Below, in pieces: positions 1-6,253 of a DNA stretch of 31,031 bases. The translations under genes and the position numbers were made by a program. The stretch lies in NCBI GenBank assembly GCA_029858245.1, contig JAOUFL010000002.1, forward strand, positions 1-31,031, in the 5' to 3' direction. This DNA comes from Candidatus Zixiibacteriota bacterium (lineage in GTDB: Bacteria > Zixibacteria > MSB-5A5 > RBG-16-43-9). The notes beneath the pieces were generated by a model. The model saw only the letters and a list, made by a program, of their open reading frames with translations. It did no database searches and was not told the DNA's origin. Position 1 is the first letter of the stretch. Each line of letters opens with the position of its first letter.

Positions 1-2
1 CA

Positions 3-680
3 AGGTGTATAGCTATGGTGATTGTCTGGAACGAGTTAGCAAAAGGTGATACAGAATATGCTGCCGGGTTGGTAGCATTTAATAGCATCTTTCAAGTGAT
101 ATTTTATAGCATTTATGCTTACGTGTTCATCACCGTTCTGCCAGCTTGGTTTGGTTTGAAGGGAAGCATAGTGGATATTACCATAGGACAGATTGCCAAA
201 AGCGTGTTTATATATTTGGGTATTCCCTTTATTGCAGGAATAATAACCCGGTTTACACTCATCCGGCTTAAGGACAAGGAATGGTATCATACTAAGTTCA
301 TCCCTAAAATCAGTCCTATCACTCTTATAGCTTTGCTTTTCACTATTGTGGTGATGTTCAGCCTCAAGGGGGAATACATCGTCAAGATTCCCTTAGATGT
401 GGTGCGGATTGCGATACCTTTATGCATCTATTTTGTAGTCATGTTTCTGGTAAGCTTCTGGATGGGGAAAAAAATCGGGGCAGATTATTCAAAATCCACC
501 ACCATTGCCTTCACTGCGGCAAGCAATAACTTCGAATTAGCCATTGCAGTGGCGGTGGCTGTTTTCGGCATTAAATCCGGTGTCGCTTTTGCCGCAGTTA
601 TAGGACCTTTAGTGGAGGTCCCAGTGCTCATCAGCTTGGTTAATGTCTCTCTATGGTTTCAAAGAAAATATTTTTCATAA
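3..680 (+). CDS. acr3: Arsenite efflux permease Acr3, 3' part
   Basis: C-terminal part of an Acr3-type arsenite exporter of the inner membrane (bile-acid/arsenite/riboflavin transporter superfamily). The frame is already open at base 3 and reads R-C-I-A-M-V before the first internal ATG at 15. That RCIAMV segment carries the Cys conserved in Acr3 proteins, so the 15 start is not real and the 5' half lies outside the window. About six hydrophobic segments follow, and the late SNNFELAIAVAVAVFG stretch is the other well-conserved Acr3 region with its conserved Glu. The stop (678-680) lies 13 bases before arsC, so the two are probably co-transcribed. The family role is extrusion of As(III), the product of the ArsC reaction next door. 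The call is firm; only the N-terminus is unseen. Confidence 0.93.
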   Translation, partial: RCIAMVIVWNELAKGDTEYAAGLVAFNSIFQVIFYSIYAYVFITVLPAWFGLKGSIVDITIGQIAKSVFIYLGIPFIAGIITRFTLIRLKDKEWYHTKFIPKISPITLIALLFTIVVMFSLKGEYIVKIPLDVVRIAIPLCIYFVVMFLVSFWMGKKIGADYSKSTTIAFTAASNNFELAIAVAVAVFGIKSGVAFAAVIGPLVEVPVLISLVNVSLWFQRKYFS

Positions 681-693
681 CTGTTCCAAAGAG

Positions 694-1092
694 ATGATGA
701 CGAAAAAAGTCCTTTTCCTGTGCGTTAATAATTCCTGTAGAAGCCAGATGGCAGAGGGTTTTGCCAGGTTTTATGGCGAAGATAAAATCGAGGCTTTCAG
801 TGCTGGCTCAAACCTTTCCGGAAAGGTGGATGAATTAGCAGTTGAAGTTATGAAAGAGAAGGGGATTGATATCTCAAAGAATGAATCCAAAGGATTCGAT
901 GTTCTTCCCTATAAAGATTTTGACTATGTCATTAGTATGGGCTGTGGTGATATCTGTCCTTTTGTTTCAGCAAAACAAAGAATAGACTGGGAAACAGAGG
1001 ACCCTAAAGGTGGGTCAAAAGATAAATTTAGAGAGGTGAGGGATAAGATAGAGGAGAAGGTGAAAGAATTCCTTAAAGAAGTTGGGGTGTAA
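694..1092 (+). CDS. arsC: Arsenate reductase, LMW-phosphatase-like, thioredoxin-coupled
   Basis: Cytoplasmic reductase turning arsenate into arsenite for export by Acr3. The protein is 132 aa if it starts at ATG 694 (a second ATG is at 697); a longer frame back to 643 overlaps acr3 and adds residues not expected in the family. The N-terminal strand ends in the P-loop C-V-N-N-S-C-R-S, which is the CX5R signature of low-molecular-weight phosphatases and ArsC. A later G-C-G-D-I-C-P segment supplies the two extra cysteines used in the thioredoxin-coupled intramolecular disulfide cascade, followed by the typical W-x-x-x-D-P-K-G. A purine-rich AAAGAG sits just before the start. Several thioredoxin-fold genes downstream could supply its reductant, though that link is inferred. 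About 170 bases without a gene separate it from arsR. Confidence 0.93.
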   Translation: MMTKKVLFLCVNNSCRSQMAEGFARFYGEDKIEAFSAGSNLSGKVDELAVEVMKEKGIDISKNESKGFDVLPYKDFDYVISMGCGDICPFVSAKQRIDWETEDPKGGSKDKFREVRDKIEEKVKEFLKEVGV

Positions 1093-1221
1093 AGCTTTTA
1101 GCTTTACTTTCTTTGTTCGTAAATTTCAATTCCCGAACAAACCTAGAGAAAATAAGAAAATTATTTAAAAAATTTTAAATAAGATAATCAATTAGACAAA
1201 CCTTAAAATTATAATGGCGTA

Positions 1222-1235
1222 TATAATGTAATTAT
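1222..1235 (+). promoter_or_regulatory. Candidate arsR promoter -10 box overlapping a dyad (possible ArsR operator)
   Basis: A TATAAT at 1222-1227 overlaps a perfect ATAAT-GTA-ATTAT dyad (1223-1235), about 30 bases before the arsR start. A second AT-rich palindromic patch (ATGCAT) follows near 1243-1248. ArsR-family repressors usually bind AT-rich dyads over their own promoter, so this is a reasonable operator. No good -35 box lies at proper distance (TAGACA at 1193-1198 is 23 bases away), and another TATAAT lies at 1210-1215, so the promoter call is weak. Confidence 0.4.
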
Positions 1236-1265
1236 GAGCATAAATGCATATAAGGGTTTGAAAAA

Positions 1266-1586
1266 ATGTTAGATGAAAATCTCTTGCTTTTGGAGAGTGG
1301 TCTTTTAAAAGCTATCTCTCAACCCACACGGCTACGAATTTTATATTTTCTAAAAGAGGGAGAGAAATGTGCCTGTGAGATCATCCCGGAAATGGGAGAA
1401 GACCAATCCACTATCTCCAGACATTTAAATCACCTGAAAGATTCAGGGATTTTAGACTCTCGCAGGGAAGGCGTTTCGATTTATTACCGGATTAAAGATG
1501 AAAGAGTGTTTGACCTTCTTCATTTGGTTGATGAGATCATTAGAATACAGGTGAAGGAGAAGGCAAAAACGGTTAAGGTAATTTAG
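1266..1586 (+). CDS. arsR: ArsR/SmtB-family metalloregulator
   Basis: A 106-aa winged-helix repressor that in this family leaves DNA when arsenite or another thiophilic metal binds. The sequence runs L-L-K-A-I-S-Q-P-T-R-L-R-I-L (helices 1-2), then E-K-C-A-C-E-I-I with Cys35 and Cys37 in helix 3, the usual C-x-C arsenite site, then the recognition helix D-Q-S-T-I-S-R-H-L-N-H-L-K and the wing R-R-E-G-V-S-I-Y-Y-R. ATG 1266 is preceded by a weak AAGGG. The gene ends 13 bases before the ArsP permease and probably heads the transcript running to ccdA. It is the likely local sensor of the island; whether it also controls the separate acr3-arsC unit cannot be told from sequence. Confidence 0.93.
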   Translation: MLDENLLLLESGLLKAISQPTRLRILYFLKEGEKCACEIIPEMGEDQSTISRHLNHLKDSGILDSRREGVSIYYRIKDERVFDLLHLVDEIIRIQVKEKAKTVKVI

Positions 1587-1599
1587 ATAGGAGCATAGG

Positions 1600-2637
1600 T
1601 TGGGTTTAGTTGAGGTCTTGAATAGCGGCATTAGTGCATTAATTGAATATCTTTCCGCGCATGTTTTGACGTGTCTGGTTCCTGCTTTCTTTATAGCTGG
1701 TGCAATTGCAGTCTTTGTATCCCAGGCCTCGGTGATGAGATATTTCGGAGCCAGTGCAAACAAAGTCTTGGCCTACTCTGTTGCCTCAGTTTCCGGGGCT
1801 ATTCTGGCGGTATGCTCCTGTACCATCCTGCCCCTTTTTGCAGGAATTAATAAAAGAGGAGCAGGATTGGGCCCGGCTATTGCTTTTCTTTACTCTGGTC
1901 CTGCCATAAATATTTTAGCAATTGTCTATTCCGCCAGACTGTTAGGTCTGGATTTAGGTTTTGCCAGAGCAGTCGGAGCTGTTGTTTTTTCCATAGTTAT
2001 CGGACTGATTATGGCTTTTATCTGGAGAAAAGAGGAGTTAGAGAAAGTAAATAATCCAGGTGAATTGGTTTTACCACAAGAAGAGGGGAGAACAAAGCCG
2101 CAGAGTATAACCCTGCTATACTTTGCTATTTTAGTAGGAATTCTGGTTTTCGGCGCTGCCAGGAAATGGTTAATAACTGGAGTGCTTCTGGTAATACTGG
2201 GTTTGATCCTATATCGGTGGTTCGCGAAAAATGAGTTAAAATCCTGGATGGAACAAACCTGGGACCTTTTCAAAAAGATTTTTCCGATTCTTATTGCAGG
2301 TGTTTTTGTAGCGGGGATAATAAGATCGTTACTTCCCCAAACAGTGGTTGAAAGCTGGTTAGGGGGAAATGGACTGAAGTCAACTTTTGTAGCTTCCCTC
2401 TTTGGAGCCTTAATGTATTTTTCAACTTTGACCGAGGTTCCCATCATTCGAGCCTTGATGGATTTAGGTATGGGCAGAGGCCCGGCTTTAGCTTTGCTTT
2501 TGGCTGGACCAGCCTTAAGTCTTCCCAATATGATTGTAATTGCAGGAATAATGGGCTTTAAGAAGACTGGAGTTTATGTTTTCCTGGTAGTGATAATGGC
2601 AACTATAAGCGGAATGATTTTTGGAAACTTTTTTTAA
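1600..2637 (+). CDS. arsP: ArsP-type permease (PF03773/DUF318 family)
   Basis: Polytopic inner-membrane protein of 345 aa with about 8-10 hydrophobic segments in two similar halves and a charged cytoplasmic loop near residues 145-165. The first half contains A-V-C-S-C-T-I-L-P-L-F-A-G and G-P-A-I-A-F-L-Y-S-G-P-A-I-N, and the second has F-S-T-L-T-E-V-P-I and L-L-A-G-P-A-L-S-L-P-N, the hallmark patches of this permease family. Characterised ArsP members export trivalent organoarsenicals, and many relatives are annotated only as 'permease'. The start is TTG 1600, chosen because GGAG (1590-1593) sits six bases upstream and the protein begins directly in a helix. Its stop is 4 bases from the next gene. 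The cargo is inferred from family and from arsR/arsC context. Confidence 0.85.
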   Translation: MGLVEVLNSGISALIEYLSAHVLTCLVPAFFIAGAIAVFVSQASVMRYFGASANKVLAYSVASVSGAILAVCSCTILPLFAGINKRGAGLGPAIAFLYSGPAINILAIVYSARLLGLDLGFARAVGAVVFSIVIGLIMAFIWRKEELEKVNNPGELVLPQEEGRTKPQSITLLYFAILVGILVFGAARKWLITGVLLVILGLILYRWFAKNELKSWMEQTWDLFKKIFPILIAGVFVAGIIRSLLPQTVVESWLGGNGLKSTFVASLFGALMYFSTLTEVPIIRALMDLGMGRGPALALLLAGPALSLPNMIVIAGIMGFKKTGVYVFLVVIMATISGMIFGNFF

Positions 2638-2641
2638 ATAA

Positions 2642-3133
2642 ATGATTAAAAAAATTCTTTTATTCTCTTTTTTCTGCACATCCATCCTTCTTTTAGAAGG
2701 AGGGTTTGGCTATACCCAGAAGGAGTTAAATAGTAAAGGCAAAGAGGCTGCAGATTCTACCTTAATTTTAGAATATGACAGTCTATTAGTTATACATTTT
2801 CATCCCACGGCTCAGTGTTCCTGCTGTATAAACGTTGGTAACTTTTCCAAGAAAGGGATAGAGAAGTTCTGCCCTAAATTGTATAAAGATCGACGAATTA
2901 TCTTCAAGGAATGCAATACCGATGAAGACTCCTCGGTCGCCCAAAAATACAAAATCTTCGGCTCTGCTTTAGGTTTCAAGAAATTCCTCAAAGGCAAAGA
3001 GGAATTTAAAGAAGTCGAATCGGTATGGGAATTCTGTGAGGATGAAGATAAATTTCTGATTGATTTCCAAAAAGAGCTCCGGAGTTTTGTCCTCGGCAAA
3101 AAAGAGGGAAAAAGTGAGAAAAAATCAAAATAA
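2642..3133 (+). CDS. Exported thioredoxin-like protein with a CxCC motif
   Basis: A 163-aa protein with an N-terminal signal peptide or anchor (K-K-I-L-L-F-S-F-F-C-T-S-I-L-L-L), then a thioredoxin-like fold start: V-I-H-F-H-P-T-A-Q-C-S-C-C-I-N. The C-S-C-C cluster sits where thioredoxins carry CxxC. Related small proteins with F-H-x-T-x-R-C-x-T-C travel with ArsP-like permeases and CcdA in anaerobes. The middle part reads like the later thioredoxin strands (F-K-E-C-N-T-D-E-D), and the C-terminus is very lysine-rich. It starts 4 bases after the permease stop and ends 13 bases before the next gene, inside the same probable operon. A periplasmic role as redox partner or thiol/metalloid carrier is inference; the exact function is unknown. 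Confidence 0.7.
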   Translation: MIKKILLFSFFCTSILLLEGGFGYTQKELNSKGKEAADSTLILEYDSLLVIHFHPTAQCSCCINVGNFSKKGIEKFCPKLYKDRRIIFKECNTDEDSSVAQKYKIFGSALGFKKFLKGKEEFKEVESVWEFCEDEDKFLIDFQKELRSFVLGKKEGKSEKKSK

Positions 3134-3146
3134 AGGAGACTCCAAG

Positions 3147-3383
3147 ATGAAAATCGAAATCTTAGGACCCGGGTGTATGAAATGTGAGAAGCTATATGAG
3201 ATCGTGGAAAGGACCTTGAAGGAACTGGGTAAAGAAGCGGAGATATCTAAAGTCAAGGATATTAAATCCATTATGCAGTATGGAGTGCTTATGACCCCGG
3301 CTCTGGTTATCAACGGAAAGGTCTTGTGCTCTGGTAGGGTTCCTGGCCTGACCGAGGTTAAAGGATGGCTTAGTAAGGTGTAA
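3147..3383 (+). CDS. Small thioredoxin-fold redox-active disulfide protein, copy 1 (CMKC)
   Basis: A compact 78-aa cytoplasmic protein of the thioredoxin_3 (PF13192, 'redox-active disulfide protein 2') family. It begins with a strand and G-P-G-C-M-K-C, giving the CxxC at Cys10/Cys13, and has the cis-proline region M-T-P-A-L-V-I-N-G-K-V, then a final helix. ATG 3147 is chosen because AAAGGAG (3132-3138) lies eight bases upstream and the CxxC then falls at the standard position; a longer in-frame extension back to 3060 would run into the previous gene. It is followed 15 bases later by a paralogue. Such proteins are thought to pass electrons between ferredoxin- or thioredoxin-type donors and disulfide targets. 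The target here is unknown, with CcdA or ArsC as candidates by neighbourhood. Confidence 0.88.
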   Translation: MKIEILGPGCMKCEKLYEIVERTLKELGKEAEISKVKDIKSIMQYGVLMTPALVINGKVLCSGRVPGLTEVKGWLSKV

Positions 3384-3398
3384 AGGAAATTAAGCATA

Positions 3399-3641
3399 AT
3401 GAAAATCGAAGTGCTTGGACCCGGCTGCCTTAAGTGTGATAATACTTTTGATAAGGTAAAACAAGTGCTGGAAGAGCTGAAGTTGAAAGCAGAACTTAGC
3501 AAAATCACAGATGTTTTCCAGATCATTGACAGAGGTATCAGTGTTACCCCAGCTCTGATTATAAACGGGAAGGTAAAATTTCAAGGGAAAGTACCTTCTA
3601 TAAAGGAGATTAAAGAACTTCTAGAAAAAGAAGAGAGTTAA
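3399..3641 (+). CDS. Small thioredoxin-fold redox-active disulfide protein, copy 2 (CLKC)
   Basis: An 80-aa paralogue of the preceding gene with the same architecture: the start M-K-I-E-V-L-G-P-G-C-L-K-C with Cys10/Cys13, the V-T-P-A-L-I-I-N-G-K-V cis-proline strand and a lysine/glutamate-rich final helix. The two copies share the first dozen residues almost exactly and differ mostly in the middle helix and the tail, which suggests an old tandem duplication with divided roles. AAGGAAAT precedes the ATG. The next gene, a ferredoxin-like protein, starts 24 bases after its stop. The inferred role is a soluble dithiol relay; the partner cannot be read from the sequence. Confidence 0.87.
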   Translation: MKIEVLGPGCLKCDNTFDKVKQVLEELKLKAELSKITDVFQIIDRGISVTPALIINGKVKFQGKVPSIKEIKELLEKEES

Positions 3642-3665
3642 GGTCTATACTAAAGGTAAGCACAG

Positions 3666-4178
3666 ATGAAATCGAAACTTGTCTCAATTAAAGGTAAATT
3701 GATAGGGATAGTCGGAGTAGAGGAAATTTTTGCTGAGCTTTTTGAAGCGGGTAAAAAACCGGATAAGGACTTAGAAAATTATTTGTTAGATAGATTAAAG
3801 GAACACAACTATATCCCACAAGCTGCAGAGAAGAGCTATGCTAAGGCTTTCCTTCAGGAATATCAAAAATTCTGCATTTCAAAAAGTCCTAGTGGCAAAA
3901 AAAGTGCTAAGAAATTAAAAACCTGGCAGGGAATACCCCGAGAGGAGATTCCCTGGTTTCCTACCATTATGGAGGAACTCTGTGATGGGTGCAAGGCTTG
4001 TTCAACTTTCTGCTCCTTCGGAGTATATGAATATGTTGAGGAAACAAATAAGGTAAAAGTGGCAAATCCTTTTAACTGTGAAGTAGGGTGCAGTACCTGT
4101 GCGCTGAAATGTAAGCCAAAAGCCATTGTATTTCCACCTCTGGAAATCTTGAAGGCATTCAGAAAAGGGTGTTGCTAA
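3666..4178 (+). CDS. Two-cluster 4Fe-4S ferredoxin-domain protein
   Basis: A 170-aa soluble protein. The N-terminal 75 residues form a helical domain (M-K-S-K-L-V-S-I-K-G then L-D-R-L-K-E-H-N-Y-I-P) of a kind found with redox-active disulfide genes. A basic linker (about 76-95) follows, and the C-terminal part binds iron-sulfur clusters: C-D-G-C-K-A-C-S-T-F-C (CxxCxxCxxxC) near residue 107 and C-E-V-G-C-S-T-C-A-L-K-C near 138, each followed by a small loop as in bacterial 2[4Fe-4S] ferredoxins. It probably accepts low-potential electrons and hands them to the small CxxC proteins just upstream or the membrane thioredoxin just downstream. That electron route is inferred from gene order. The protein ends in C-C. 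Its final codons lie close to the next start. Confidence 0.8.
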   Translation: MKSKLVSIKGKLIGIVGVEEIFAELFEAGKKPDKDLENYLLDRLKEHNYIPQAAEKSYAKAFLQEYQKFCISKSPSGKKSAKKLKTWQGIPREEIPWFPTIMEELCDGCKACSTFCSFGVYEYVEETNKVKVANPFNCEVGCSTCALKCKPKAIVFPPLEILKAFRKGCC

Positions 4179-4198
4179 GACCAAGAGGAGATAACAGA

Positions 4199-4630
4199 TT
4201 GTACCTGAAACCAAATGTATTAATCATAGGTGTCTTGATTGTAGCAGTAATTGCGCTGGTTTTAATTAAAACTGCTAATCATCAAGAAGAAAAACCTGCT
4301 TTCCAGACATCAAACGAAGTTTCAAAACCAGATCCTCAAGGTAAATCGATAGAGGATTTGCCCATGTTGATAGATTTAGGCAGGGGGACCTGTATTCCGT
4401 GCATAAAAATGAAGCCTATCCTTGACGAGATAGCCGTGGAATACAAAGGTAGAGCGATTGTCAAAGTCATTGACCTCAGATATGAGCCGCAGGAAGCCAG
4501 GAGATACGGGATTAGACTAATTCCCACTCAGATATTCTATGATGCTACAGGCAAAGAGGTTTACAGGCATGAAGGGTTTATGGATAAACTTTCCATTGAG
4601 CAGAAGCTAAAGGAGATAGGAGTGAAGTAA
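4199..4630 (+). CDS. Membrane-anchored periplasmic thioredoxin
   Basis: A 143-aa protein with one N-terminal transmembrane segment (about residues 6-25, V-L-I-I-G-V-L-I-V-A-V-I-A-L-V-L-I), a polar linker, then a thioredoxin domain with G-R-G-T-C-I-P-C-I-K-M as the active CxxC and R-L-I-P-T-Q as the cis-proline strand. The start chosen is TTG 4199, with GAGGAG (4185-4190) eight bases upstream; the longer frame from 4169 overlaps the ferredoxin gene and would put charged residues ahead of the anchor. The domain faces the periplasm, where CcdA, encoded immediately after with no gap, would keep it reduced. It is the natural donor for exported thiol or selenol proteins such as the DUF1573 pair downstream, though that pairing is inference. 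Confidence 0.88.
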   Translation: MYLKPNVLIIGVLIVAVIALVLIKTANHQEEKPAFQTSNEVSKPDPQGKSIEDLPMLIDLGRGTCIPCIKMKPILDEIAVEYKGRAIVKVIDLRYEPQEARRYGIRLIPTQIFYDATGKEVYRHEGFMDKLSIEQKLKEIGVK

Positions 4631-5320
4631 ATGGATTCCTTTTTAGCAAATATATCCTCGGTAATAAATAATGCTCCTGGTTTAGCCTATATCTTGATCT
4701 TCTTTGGCGGTATTTTGTCTGCTTCCAGCCCTTGTGTTCTGGCAATTATTCCACTGGTGATTGGATTTGTGGGAGGTTATTCAGAAGGTAATAAGAAGAA
4801 AGCTTTACTTTACTCTTTAACTTTTGCCTTTGGATTATCTATAACCTTCACGATATTGGGGGCAATTGCCTCCCTCTTGGGACGTCTTTTTGGGGATGTG
4901 GGGAAGTTATGGTATTTCTTAGCTGCCGGGGTTGCACTGCTTATGGGTTTATATCTTTTAGGTCTGATTAAAGTTCCGTTTCCCAGAACTGTGGAATTGA
5001 AAACTAAACATAAAGGGGTACTGGGTGCTTTTCTTTTAGGGCTCCTTTTCGGAATGGTTTCTTCCCCCTGCGCTACTCCGGTTTTAGCAGTTATCTTAGC
5101 TTTTGTGGCAACAAAGGCTAAGATTGTTTATGGAGTTTCACTCCTTTTTGTTTATGCCATAGGGCACTGTGCTTTAATAATTATAGCCGGAATTTCAGCT
5201 GGTTTTGTGGAGAGCTTTGCTCAATCTAGGGGAATAACGAATTTTTCGAATATAGCCAAAAAGGCAAGTGGTTTGCTGATAATTTTTGCAGGTTTTTATA
5301 TCCTGTGGATTAATCTTTAA
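4631..5320 (+). CDS. ccdA: CcdA-type thiol:disulfide transporter (DsbD membrane domain)
   Basis: A 229-aa integral membrane protein with six predicted helices that moves reducing equivalents from cytoplasmic thioredoxin to periplasmic thiol proteins. The two halves each start with a matching patch: S-S-P-C-V-L-A-I-I-P (Cys35) and S-S-P-C-A-T-P-V-L-A (Cys147). These are the paired, membrane-embedded active cysteines of the CcdA/DsbD family. Length and topology are normal for CcdA without extra soluble domains. The ATG follows directly after the stop of the membrane thioredoxin, a coupling often seen for CcdA and its partner. It closes the redox operon; the next gene has its own promoter. Confidence 0.92.
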   Translation: MDSFLANISSVINNAPGLAYILIFFGGILSASSPCVLAIIPLVIGFVGGYSEGNKKKALLYSLTFAFGLSITFTILGAIASLLGRLFGDVGKLWYFLAAGVALLMGLYLLGLIKVPFPRTVELKTKHKGVLGAFLLGLLFGMVSSPCATPVLAVILAFVATKAKIVYGVSLLFVYAIGHCALIIIAGISAGFVESFAQSRGITNFSNIAKKASGLLIIFAGFYILWINL

Positions 5321-5354
5321 TCCGAAGTAGCGACATAATCTCAGGATATAAAAA
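5293..5354. repeat. 13-bp perfect inverted repeat with a nested hairpin, between ccdA and the first selenoprotein gene
   Basis: TTTTTATATCCTG (5293-5305) is exactly complementary to CAGGATATAAAAA (5342-5354). Inside, GGATTAA-TCT-TTAATCC (5307-5323) forms a second perfect hairpin over the ccdA stop codon. The right arm ends three bases before the -35 box of the next promoter. It could be a 3' stabiliser or weak terminator of the ccdA transcript, or a regulator site; no U-run follows on the plus strand. Confidence 0.6.
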
Positions 5355-5357
5355 TTG

Positions 5358-5385
5358 TTGACAAAAATTATCTTTAAATTATAAT
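5358..5385 (+). promoter_or_regulatory. Sigma-70-type promoter of the first DUF1573 selenoprotein gene
   Basis: TTGACA (5358-5363) and TATAAT (5380-5385) are both perfect consensus boxes with a 16-base spacer. Transcription would start near 5392, leaving a very short leader before the AAGGAGG ribosome site (5399-5405) and the GTG at 5410. The gene therefore looks strongly and independently expressed relative to the redox operon upstream. Confidence 0.82.
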
Positions 5386-5409
5386 AAGATTGAGATTTAA
5401 GGAGGCAAA

Positions 5410-6147
5410 GTGAGGTTGAAAAGCTTATTTACATTGATACTTTTTCTCTTTCTTCTTTACCCTTTTTCTTTAGCTGGAGAACCCAAGATCGATTTCTCTG
5501 AAAGGGTTTGGGATTTCGGGTTAGCTCCGCAGAAATCTACAGTTACGCATGTTTTCTGGATAAAGAATATCGGGTCGGATATCTTAAGGGATATCAGTGT
5601 TAAAACTCCCTGAGGTTGCACTAAGGCTCCACTGAAAAAGACGGAGCTGGCTATCGGTGATAGCACTGAGTTGGAAATAAGTTATAGCACTGGTCCTGCG
5701 AGAACCAGGGAAAGGAAATATGTCGAGGTTATTTCAAATGATGTTTCTTCAGGCTATAACAGGATAGAAGTGACAGCAGAGATTAAATCCAAACCGGATA
5801 CCTTGCTTACCCTGAGCTATTATCCCTATATATTAGAGTTCGTTGAGGAGAAAAAAGGAAAAATAAAAGAAGGAAAGGTTGAGTTTACAAATACCGGTAA
5901 GGGAGAGTATAGATTCCAAATCCTCGATTACCCAGAAGATCTTTTTGAGGCTAAGCTGAGCAGTGAAACCCTTAAGCCAGGAGAAAAAATCAACCTAAAA
6001 GTAAAAGCGGTTAATAAAAATATTCCCGTTGTCATTAAGAAATCCATCACCTTGAAGTTGGAAGGGGAAAAGGAATTCAGGATCACTATTCCAATTAAAA
6101 AGGAAAAACCTGGTGCACAAGTTACGACTTCAGTTAAAGGTAAATAA
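5410..6147 (+). CDS. Exported DUF1573 selenoprotein, copy 1 (in-frame TGA = Sec68, Sec-Gly-Cys)
   Basis: Predicted 245-aa secreted protein read through an in-frame TGA at 5611-5613. It starts at GTG 5410 behind AAGGAGG. Residues 1-23 are a signal peptide ending S-L-A-G. A DUF1573 (Ig-like) domain follows, with W-D-F-G and F-W-I-K-N-I-G-S-D as typical strands, then K-T-P-U-G-C-T-K. In the family this site reads C-G-C-T, so Sec68 replaces the first Cys. Sec68 and Cys70 are the only selenol/thiol groups in the protein. After the TGA the frame stays open for 177 codons with a second beta-rich domain (about 110-225), highly similar to the next gene. Conceptual gene finders would split it at the TGA. 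Function is unknown; a redox or metal(loid)-binding role in the periplasm, served by the thioredoxin/CcdA set upstream, is inference. Confidence 0.85.
5611..5664 (+). promoter_or_regulatory. Candidate bacterial SECIS region downstream of the TGA, copy 1
   Basis: After TGA 5611-5613 come two adjacent hairpins: GCUCC/GGAGC (5626-5630 with 5643-5647, 12-base loop) and GCUAUC-GGU-GAUAGC (5650-5664, six pairs, GGU loop). A GGU-bearing apical loop is the usual SelB contact, but this loop begins 42 bases after the TGA, somewhat beyond the usual 16-37. The nearer hairpin has suitable distance (17 bases) but no G at its loop start. The element is inferred from fold plus identity with copy 2. Confidence 0.6.
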
Positions 6148-6253
6148 AGATATAAGAGGCTTTGAATTTTTGACTTCTCTAAGATACTTATGTTTTTGTA
6201 ATTTATTCCGTAATATAGATTAACAGGTATCCTGATTTGATAAGGAGGTGAAG

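Noticed and set aside
6170..6217. A separate promoter for the second selenoprotein gene, starting with TTGACT at 6170-6175.
   Set aside because: No -10 box lies 16-18 bases further on, and the TAATAT at 6211 is too far away; read-through from the first gene is simpler.
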